A stretch of 11,956 nt of DNA from Zygnema cylindricum. Lineage: Eukaryota; Streptophyta; Zygnematophyceae; Zygnematales; Zygnemataceae. This document shows positions 6,798 to 11,956 of this stretch, piece by piece (position 1 is the first letter of the stretch; each line of letters begins with the position of its first letter). Under the pieces are notes generated by a model. It ran no database searches. It saw only the letters and a list, made by a program, of their open reading frames with translations, and was not told the origin of the DNA. The position numbers and the translations under genes are program-made. The stretch is taken from NCBI GenBank assembly GCA_037447655.1, contig JBBHKE010001315.1, positions 1 to 11,956 on the forward strand. The letters are read 5' to 3'.

Positions 6798-7013
6798 AAT
6801 AAATTTGCGCCGTCCAGAGCTAAATGGACGTTCCAGATCGTCTCATCTATCTATTTGGGTGAAACATTGTCAATTGTTTTGTTAACTAACTTATTTCTTA
6901 ACCGTAAAAACCGGCGGTGTAGTAAAGAGAATATAACTGCTTTTTTGAAAACTGTAAAACCGGTAAATGCTAATCCTCCCCTAGGAACGTTCTACGTCAG
7001 TACCATGACGTGA
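6798..7013 (+). CDS. possible exon, unknown protein
   Basis: A 71-codon open frame following an acceptor-like context (T16 tract, then CATTTGCAG ending 6797) and running to TGA at 7011-7013. The peptide looks like real protein by eye: a hydrophobic segment (TFQIVSSIYLGETLSIVLL) then a basic-polar stretch (NRKNRRCSKENIT) and a Pro/Thr-rich end. I recognise no family and no start codon, and the length is within chance. The string GGCGGTGTA at 6913-6921 resembles a family I transposon end and could mean the frame is a relic of inserted DNA. Confidence 0.15.
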   Translation, partial: NKFAPSRAKWTFQIVSSIYLGETLSIVLLTNLFLNRKNRRCSKENITAFLKTVKPVNANPPLGTFYVSTMT

Positions 7014-7729
7014 CGGAAAGACGTCGCCGAATGCGACAAATCACGGTTGTAGTCTTAGGCCTTTCCTAGCCGTCATGGAAAACTTGTCGTTTAGTGAATT
7101 TGTCCACTTATAATTCTCCACGTGTCCATTGGTATTTGTCACTGTAAGCTCGAAACCTCACACGCATAAAAGGTACAGGAAAAGTAGATCCGGACAAAAA
7201 GTGCACAAAGACCTTTCGGCAACGATTGTCGTATATGTATTAATGGTTTAAAATGGCAGAATTCTATTGGCCTCTTTTGTTTGCTAGCAAAAGTTTTGGG
7301 GATTCTAACCGATTCGGAAGAATCTGGAAGAAATCAATATGTACTATTTACCAGAATCCGGCAAAAAATTAAATACCATTCAAAGCGGAAACCACTATTG
7401 GAGCATCCTATGGTCCAAAAGCAAAGCTTCATTTTTGTCGTTTTGTATTTTAAAAAAATGTACGGACGGGCGAATCCGCTCGTTTCAACGGTAACGTTTT
7501 TAACATAGATACTTTTATTACACGACTAGCCACAACGCACTAAAGTGCAGTACTGTACTTTTTGTATTTATGGTACAAAAGTACACAATAGTACAAATAA
7601 GATACTGATTCTGATATTTCTAAACCTTTGACATCCTTTAGGAAGACATCTGCCAGTTGTCAGACGTGCTTAATTTAAATATATGGGATAAAATTCCATA
7701 AAATATAAATATACAAAAATCACAAGTCA
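7014..7729. other. non-coding interval with small hairpins
   Basis: No convincing gene. A short frame at 7254-7373 (ATG, reads MAEFYWPLLFASKSFGDSNR at its start) and the overlapping 7281-7508 frame are within chance. GCACTAAAGTGC (7537-7548) is a small hairpin. TGTACTTTTTGTA (about 7554-7566) pairs, with one bulge, with GTACAAAAGTACA (7573-7585). GTAC tetramers cluster in this part. Confidence 0.5.
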
Positions 7730-8101
7730 ATGTTTTTTCTGAAAAAAAAAACCGCGGCAACCATGTTAAACCCTAGAAACGAAAGCTGCATATGCGTGAA
7801 GTTTTTATGTCTTTGTCATTTTTGTAGGCGACAAAAAATATGGAGGCAAACATCTTGTCCTATGTGGACGCGTATGCAGTTGCCGAGGAACTGTACTGTA
7901 GCTTTTACACGTGACTGTGCGGAAGAAAAATACACTATAGTTTTTCACACGCGCGGTTTTGTTTTTCTAAGCAAAAAGTACACAAACACTGTAATAATTA
8001 ATAAGTCGTTTGTCGTATTCGAAAAAATCTTTGCTAAAATCATTTCCGCTGATATGGCAGATACATTCCGTCAATATATTTTTTCCGCCATTTCCATTTA
8101 A
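7730..8101 (+). CDS. best single-exon gene candidate, unknown protein
   Basis: A 123-codon frame with a genuine ATG at 7730, closed upstream by TAA at 7706-7708, with a TATA-like AT-rich stretch at about 7690-7712. The stop TAA (8099-8101) is followed by AATAAA at 8174-8179, so start, stop and polyadenylation signal are arranged as in a small transcript. The predicted protein is basic, with Lys-Lys-Lys at 5-7 and eight Cys in its first half (20, 22, 27, 29, 32, 43, 55, 63; pattern CxCx4CxCx2C), then a Phe/Ile/Lys-rich C-terminal half. I recognise no zinc-finger or other family. The length is only slightly above the longest chance frame expected in 12 kb of this composition. An alternative reading is a splice acceptor at about 7827 followed by a different frame starting MEANILSYVDAYAVAEEL. 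Confidence 0.28.
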   Translation: MFFLKKKTAATMLNPRNESCICVKFLCLCHFCRRQKIWRQTSCPMWTRMQLPRNCTVAFTRDCAEEKYTIVFHTRGFVFLSKKYTNTVIINKSFVVFEKIFAKIISADMADTFRQYIFSAISI

Positions 8102-8322
8102 GGGATTTTTCGATCATAACATATTATAGTGTGTTACGTCGTCTTAATTGTTAACTGTTATGAGAGTGTCACCAATAAAACTTAAATTTTTTTTCTCGGC
8201 TTGCTCAACTCTTAGCGTCCCGACAAAAACAATTTGAATTCGTTATGAACGAAATATTTGCGTGTTCACGCGGAAATATGGAAAACGATGTCATAATTTT
8301 GGGATCATATGCCAATTTCTAA
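8102..8322. other. putative 3' region with AATAAA
   Basis: AATAAA at 8174-8179 lies 73 bases after the stop of the 7730-8101 frame and is followed by a T-rich stretch at 8188-8194, which is consistent with a 3' end. Nothing else is seen in this interval. Confidence 0.3.
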
Positions 8323-8385
8323 AACCAAAAAACAGCGGTGGCGGTTGGGCGGTTGGTCTCGACCGTTTGGAGCGGCGGACAAAAG

Positions 8386-8571
8386 ATGCAGTTCTATGCG
8401 TCAAAACTCGACAGCCGCGTAAAGCAAACGGCAATTGCCGTCCTCCATCGGACATCATGTTCGGAATGCACTTTTTCGTTTTTGAAGAATTTCGAAAACG
8501 AAGCGCACGGACGTGAACCGTACAAGAATTCATTCCGTCGCAAACTTATGAACAAACTAGGGGACCAATGA
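8386..8571 (+). CDS. short frame with coding-like composition, unknown
   Basis: A 61-codon frame from ATG 8386 to TGA 8569-8571; the frame is open back to 8323, after a stop at 8320. Codon third positions are unusually rich in C and G for this window, and the peptide is balanced in composition (starts MQFYASKLDSRVKQTAIAV; ends RRKLMNKLGDQ). Other frames in the same stretch are also open, which argues that local composition, not selection, keeps it open. The A16 run 21 bases after the stop would fit a retrocopied 3' end, but no AATAAA or target duplication is evident. Confidence 0.15.
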   Translation: MQFYASKLDSRVKQTAIAVLHRTSCSECTFSFLKNFENEAHGREPYKNSFRRKLMNKLGDQ

Positions 8572-8592
8572 CATAAGAGAACACGTAATGTC

Positions 8593-8608
8593 AAAAAAAA
8601 AAAAAAAA
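8593..8608. repeat. A16 homopolymer with A-rich extension
   Basis: Sixteen A, followed by a further A-rich stretch (AAAAAGAAAAAAAAA to about 8632). Possible poly(A) remnant of a retrocopy or simple slippage tract. The 8609-8780 stretch after it shows only short overlapping frames in several registers, not called as genes. Confidence 0.9.
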
Positions 8609-8780
8609 CACCGATGGAAAAAGAAAAAAAAAGGGCATGTCCAAAGTTCCTTCGCGGTTATTTACGGTCTGTACAAACGCTTGCGTGGCGGTACATTTTG
8701 GTTTGGAAGGATTCGTACATATCATGTTCCGCAATGCGTTTCCTTTTTCGTACGGGCAGGTGGCTCGTATCACGACACGC

Positions 8781-9332
8781 TACACCGTCAATCGCTATTA
8801 GAGTAAAGGAATAAATAGCGTAAAAAAACAACTAGTGTTATTAACACTAATAGGGATTTTTTTAATTGAAAAAAAATATATATACTAATTAATCCCTAAC
8901 TTTAATTTGGGTTGTCCTGAATAATAAATACCCACCCTTTCGATGTCTACAGTAATAGGTGTATTCTTACAAAATCTGACAATTCGTACACCGTCGCGCT
9001 GTTCACACGGTCGACGGACTAACATATGAGAACGTGATTTTTGTCAACGAGTTTGCGTCTCTTTCTTTCAGTGCACATTCACGTGTGTGCGCAATAATGT
9101 TAAGTGTCTTTTTATGCCTTTGTAATTCAAAAGTACCATTTCGTACCGAAATATCATGTCCGTACGCCACACTATTTCCATCGCAGTGTACTTACATTAT
9201 TAACGCTAATTGAAAAAAAAACCTAATTAGATTAATGGAAAAAATAGAATTATGGATTGTATTTCGGGTTTTTTTTTTTGAAAAAGGGGCACCGAATTGG
9301 CGTTATATACTCTAATAGCGATTGACGGTGTA
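8781..9332. mobile_element. TA-inserting miniature element, family I, copy 2 (best preserved)
   Basis: A 552-bp element. The left end TACACCGTCAATCGCTATTA-GAGTA and the reverse complement of the right end are identical over 25 bp including the TA. A subterminal palindrome TAGTGTTA-T-TAACACTA lies at 8833-8849. The interior shares ACAAAATCTGACAATTCGTA and TTCACACGGTCGACGG with the copies at 5392-5935 and 10388-11018. There is no coding capacity. TA duplication and CAC-start TIRs suggest Tc1/mariner; perfect TIRs suggest this is the youngest copy in the window. Confidence 0.88.
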
Positions 9333-9606
9333 GTTAACGTTGGCTAGCGTCACGTGCTAGTTCACGACGGACAAAAAAAAGTATCGTTTTCATACCATAC
9401 CATCTTCCCCTTTTTCAAGTGTGAACCACGCAAATTATCATCATCATTTGCAACTTTGTCGTTTATAAAGAATGTTATAATGACCATGCACTCACTTAAA
9501 GATACTATTGTAATGAGTAAAAATCTAAAAATATTGTGTTATTAACTCTAATTTGGGTTCAAGGGACTTAAGTCAACAGAAGTTAACACTAATATACATC
9601 CACCAC
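9333..9606. other. spacer, possibly the degenerate left part of an old family I copy
   Basis: The stretch about 9485-9600 (GTTATTAACTCTAATTTGGG near 9536 and GTTAACACTAATA near 9583) resembles the left subterminal part of family I elements, but no clear left TIR is visible. The 9354-9545 frame is within chance and not called. TAGCGTCACGTGCTA at 9345-9359 is an imperfect palindrome around CACGTG. Confidence 0.4.
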
Positions 9607-10089
9607 TAAGGGTATGTCCCCATGTGCATAAGTAAGGGTTTTTTTCTGTCGTTTTGTTGTAAAACTTAGCGCCGTTATGCCTAAGTTGCAACCGTACGAA
9701 GGAATCGCAAATTTGTCAAGTACAATTTGCCTCATCCTCGAATTTAGGATGAATGAAAATTTGTCGTCTTGTGTTTTTCGACCCACTTCCATGACAAAAA
9801 ACGTCATCTTCAACCTTATGCTTAAAACACATGTGCGATGTGTTTTATAACTTGGGATTTTCAATAAACAAATAGAAACATATATTCGCACGTGTCGTAA
9901 TCTTCGAAAATTTTCATACGATTTCCAAAGACAAAAACAAGTACAGAATTCACTATGTTTTGTCCGTTTGCGTTCAATACGACGAAGAAAAGTACACAAT
10001 TTGTTTGGTTTCGTCCGTTTTCGTCCAGTACAATTTTTTTTTTTGAAGGGGTCTCGAAAATCCGATGCCATTTCACGTCGACCGGACAT
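9589..10089 (-). CDS. longest open frame of the window, unknown basic protein
   Basis: A 166-codon frame on the minus strand from ATG 10089 to TAG 9591-9589 (open back to a stop at 10119). By a rough estimate from base composition, a frame this long is unlikely by chance in 12 kb. The protein is strongly basic with RKRTK at residues 23-27 and 40-44, the 17-residue period reflecting a 51-bp DNA duplication. It has a Cys cluster near 49-54 and a more ordinary C-terminal half (RQIVLDKFAIPSYGCNLGI). I see no DDE, Myb/SANT or other recognisable domain. The frame runs through the element's left TIR (which encodes HGDIP) and ends 18 bp outside it, unusual for a genuine transposon gene. A relic or selection-free frame is as likely as a gene. 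Confidence 0.25.
   Translation of the reverse strand: MSGRREMASDFRDPFKKKNCTGRKRTKPNKLCTFLRRIERKRTKHSEFCTCFCLWKSYENFRRLRHVRIYVSICLLKIPSYKTHRTCVLSIRLKMTFFVMEVGRKTQDDKFSFILNSRMRQIVLDKFAIPSYGCNLGITALSFTTKRQKKTLTYAHGDIPLVVDVY
9941..10042. repeat. diverged two-copy tandem repeat, 51-bp period
   Basis: Units 9941-9991 and 9992-10042 both start GTACA.AATT and share GTCCGTTT.CGT.CA.TAC; 30 of the first 40 positions are identical by hand alignment. The period is a multiple of three and stays in frame with the long minus-strand frame, giving the repeated RKRTK motif. Confidence 0.65.
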
Positions 10090-10149
10090 TAGACGCAAAG
10101 GCAAAGCGCATCTTCTTTAATCGTGAAAGGGCACAGGCTGGAATGCGGT

Positions 10150-10228
10150 ACGTCTACAATGTCACGGTGAGACATGTGACGTCACAAGCAGTTCCAAAAA
10201 ATAACGTGCGACCACAGATTGTAGACGT
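10150..10228. repeat. 11-bp inverted repeat enclosing a palindromic CRE
   Basis: ACGTCTACAAT (10150-10160) and ATTGTAGACGT (10218-10228) are exact reverse complements. Between them lies TGTGACGTCACA (10175-10186), a perfect 12-bp palindrome containing the full CRE octamer TGACGTCA. All of it is inside the TAA-flanked element. Confidence 0.7.
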
Positions 10229-10387
10229 TTGATAATCGTCACGGGTATTGTCGACGTATACAATCGTCAAAGCGTAAGTTACGATTTCGTCCTTACAGAC
10301 ATAGGGACACTTGAAAACCGGGTCCGGCGGATCCGCGCTAAAATACAAAGTAAGTTCGCTAAGTTATAAGTACATGGGGACATACCC

Positions 10388-11018
10388 TAATTTGGATACA
10401 CATTCCCATATTGTAGCCGATACAGCCAGTGTTCACACAGTCGACGTTTAAACATGTGAGAACATGTTCGCGCGATTTCCCCCTGTCTTTCGTAATAGGA
10501 ATAAAATCTGCGTGCGCTTTATCGTGTCGACACCGTTTTGTCATTTTTTGATACTTTTCCTGTACATTTGTACGAAATAATAAACAGATAGTACGAAATG
10601 GACACATCTGGTACATCCCGACAGTGTGACAGTGTGACACACTTAAGTATGTTCCGATGGAAACTTCCCAGTGGGGTCAAAAAAAAGAAATTTGCCACTT
10701 GGCGAAAAGTCTTAATTAAATGAAACAATTTTTTTGGCCAATAAGGTCTCGTTATTCTCTACCATCATTAACCTTAACGAAGGTGATTACATTACAATGG
10801 CCATCCATCTTTAAGCGTGAGCTTCACCGCCCATAGTTATTTGCATTAAGGATTTTTAAGTGTTAATGCGAAATTAGAACTAATTAATATTTTCGTGCAA
10901 AGAAACGTGGCATATTTTAACGTCCTTAAATAGTGTTTCTAACATTGTTTTGTGATTTTTGCCAAACAAAGGCGCGAGCGAATTAGTGTTATCAACTCTA
11001 ATAACAATGGGCGGTGTA
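10388..11018. mobile_element. old family I element, right part
   Basis: The right end (reverse complement TACACCGCCCATTGTTATTA, then GAGTTGATAACACTAAT) is a family I TIR with a terminal TA at 11017-11018. The interior matches the other copies near 10435-10460 (GTTCACACAGTCGACG..TAAACATGTGAGAAC). At 631 bp this part alone is longer than a whole family I element, so it carries extra DNA (probably within 10640-10855) or belongs to a longer variant. The left part is probably on the other side of the 9610-10387 insertion. The minus-strand frames here (10359-10640, 10519-10728) are not supported. A small CAGTGTGA x2 tandem repeat lies at 10622-10637. Confidence 0.5.
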
Positions 11019-11065
11019 GTATGACGACATCATAACATCTATAACTAAATTCCGACTAAAATCTC

Positions 11066-11285
11066 CCTAACTCGAAATAGTGTGGTTAATGTTTTTTTCT
11101 GCCACCAAAGATATCTTCTCCGTGCACATTTGTCGGACTGTTAATCGCAGGGCTGCGATTGAAAGTTAAGATTCTCACCCTCCGATTGACGGTCTCCAAT
11201 TGGAAATCCGTCGTGTGTGTACGGATACAAGATCTTACAAGATGTCTTAAGTGGTGAAAAAAACAACGCTAAATTGTGAGGTGTA
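11066..11285 (+). mobile_element. TA-inserting foldback miniature element, family II, copy 2
   Basis: The interior aligns over its whole length, in the same orientation, with the copy at 5105-5318 (for example CTCCGTGCACATTTGTCGGA, GCGATTGAAAG.TAAGATTCTCA, GTGTACGGATA, ACGCTAAAT), with many substitutions. The right end is GAGGTGTA at 11278-11285. The left end is degenerate and placed at about 11066 by alignment only. An older copy than the first. A 65-codon minus-strand frame across it is an artefact. Confidence 0.65.
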
Positions 11286-11467
11286 TACGAAAAACACACT
11301 TTTTGCTTTGTCCGCAGTGCTGCTCCTAAATCTCCCATTTATCGTTTTATTCTCACTATTGAGGGTGTCTGTTCACCGAAATCTGCTGTCAAATTGAGAT
11401 GAGTTTGTCGTTTGCGCCGCTAAACAAAGATTTTATTTGCAACAAGGGGGGAGAACCGTACATTTAG
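11286..11467. other. short spacer between two family II copies
   Basis: Unremarkable AT-rich DNA with an AAGGGGGGAG string near 11443; no gene or repeat is seen. Confidence 0.6.
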
Positions 11468-11691
11468 TACACCGTGTATCTCTATTAGTATTTATGTTTT
11501 TTCTCCACTTAAAAGTTAAAGCATCATTTTTCCGTACACACTTCTCCGATTCTCACGTGGAGACTGCCGATGGGAAGATAAAAATCTTGGCTTTCAATCG
11601 TAACCGTTAGATCTATAAACCGACAAACGTATACGGATTAAAGTGTTTTAGGTGGCAAAAAAAATGAAATCTAATAGCGATACATGCTGTA
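11468..11691 (-). mobile_element. TA-inserting foldback miniature element, family II, copy 3 (inverted)
   Basis: 224 bp including flanking TAs. The left end TACACCGTGTATCTCTATTA and the reverse complement of the right end TACAGCATGTATCGCTATTA differ at three of 20 positions. The interior matches the reverse complement of the copy at 5105-5318 (CTTTCAATCG.AACCGT.AGAT at about 11590-11611), so it is inserted in the opposite orientation to copies 1 and 2. Confidence 0.75.
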
Positions 11692-11862
11692 CGGTACTTT
11701 ACAGTTCTTTACTGTACTGTTGGGGTTCTCCCGAATTCGAATATTCTCTTGGATCCTATAAAGCCAAAAGTCGTCTTCACAGGCACCGAACGTGTCGCTT
11801 TCTGAAACGTTATAACTCCCATAGAGTGCCGGAGGTTTGTCGCGTATTAGAATTAAATCAGA

Positions 11863-11882
11863 AAAACAAAACAAAACAAAAC
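11863..11882. repeat. (AAAAC)n pentanucleotide repeat
   Basis: About four imperfect AAAAC units within an A-rich stretch that continues as ACAAAAT-type repeats to about 11905. Simple slippage tract. Confidence 0.85.
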
Positions 11883-11908
11883 TCAAAAATACAAAATACA
11901 AAACAGCG

Positions 11909-11942
11909 GTGAAATGCCACGATGGCATCTCTCTGGTTTCAC
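11909..11942. repeat. two-step hairpin
   Basis: Outer arms GTGAAA (11909-11914) and TTTCAC (11937-11942) enclose a second perfect arm pair, ATGCCA (11914-11919) and TGGCAT (11923-11928). It lies at the end of the A-rich tract near the window edge and could be part of an element running off the window. Confidence 0.5.
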
Positions 11943-11956
11943 ACTTTCTCTAATCG

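Larger units (their letters stand above)
9610..10387. mobile_element. TAA-flanked DNA transposon, PIF/Harbinger-like, with long minus-strand frame
   Basis: A 778-bp element with a 16-bp perfect TIR, GGGTATGTCCCCATGT, at 9610-9625 and inverted at 10372-10387. It is flanked by TAA at 9607-9609 and 10388-10390. The ends resemble those of the 3906-4634 element (GGG start, 3-bp TWA target), pointing to the PIF/Harbinger group by inference. Inside are a partial tandem repeat (9941-10042), a palindromic CRE with nested inverted repeats (10150-10228), and the longest open frame of the window (9589-10089, minus). The flanks on both sides resemble family I element interior, so it seems to have inserted into one. 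Confidence 0.75.
11692..11956. other. right edge, no gene supported
   Basis: Two overlapping open frames on opposite strands (11652-11912 plus, 11671-11928 minus) are mutual shadows; the plus one starts inside the family II element and ends in an A-rich tract. No domain is recognised in either. Confidence 0.5.

Noticed and set aside
8291-8594. Minus-strand and third-frame open frames overlapping 8386-8571
   Set aside because: Three registers are open at once because of local composition; no recognisable domain.
6755-8608. A retroelement bounded by the T16 and A16 tracts
   Set aside because: No reverse transcriptase, no target-site duplication, and the two tracts are in opposite sense without other inverted similarity around them.
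10154-10728. Minus-strand frames of 64, 93 and 69 codons
   Set aside because: Lengths within chance, no domain, and they overlap transposon interiors and boundaries.
11652-11928. Frames of 86 and 85 codons on opposite strands at the right edge
   Set aside because: They mirror each other; the plus one begins in a miniature transposon and ends in an (AAAAC)n tract.

Overview
This window reads as eukaryotic, AT-rich (roughly 35-38% G+C by eye), almost entirely non-coding DNA from a transposon-dense genome. There are no operons, Shine-Dalgarno-spaced gene strings or long bacterial-type reading frames. Instead it has microsatellites, homopolymer tracts, polypyrimidine-AG strings resembling splice acceptors, and above all short DNA transposons bounded by terminal inverted repeats (TIRs) and target-site duplications (TSDs). 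The phylum cannot be fixed from the sequence; I recognise no conserved protein.

Layout. 1-2131: AT-rich DNA with one exon-like frame (158-451) and a 21-bp tandem duplication, otherwise empty. 2163-2360: a 94% pyrimidine tract ending in a C5T array that could form a G-quadruplex on the minus strand. 2633-6256: a nest of DNA transposons. Two adjacent hAT-like elements (2641-3496 and 3505-6248) are separated and flanked by three copies of the octamer CCCATYAG. The second contains a tandem array of four 62-67 bp units whose three junctions each hold a TA-flanked miniature element. The first of those is itself split by a PIF/Harbinger-like element with a TTA duplication (3906-4634). 6257-8780: lower repeat content, several exon-like frames (best: 7730-8101, with ATG and a downstream AATAAA), a near-perfect bZIP/Maf-like palindrome, and opposed T16 and A16 tracts. 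8781-9332: an intact miniature element with 25-bp perfect TIRs. 9607-10390: a second TWA-flanked element (16-bp perfect TIRs, TAA duplication) carrying the longest open frame of the window on the minus strand, apparently inserted into an old element ending at 11018. 11066-11691: two more foldback miniature elements, in opposite orientations.

How it fits together. No gene network can be argued here. What the sequence records is an insertion history: at least four structural families of non-autonomous DNA transposons (hAT-like with 8-bp TSD, TA-inserting families I and II, TWA-inserting elements) have inserted into each other. Virtual removal of the inserts gives sensible empty sites: a tandem repeat of constant period, a host element of about 534 bp against 544-552 bp for its relatives, and a hAT-like element of about 726 bp. 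No transposase is recognisable, so mobilisation would have to be in trans. All protein-coding calls are low confidence.
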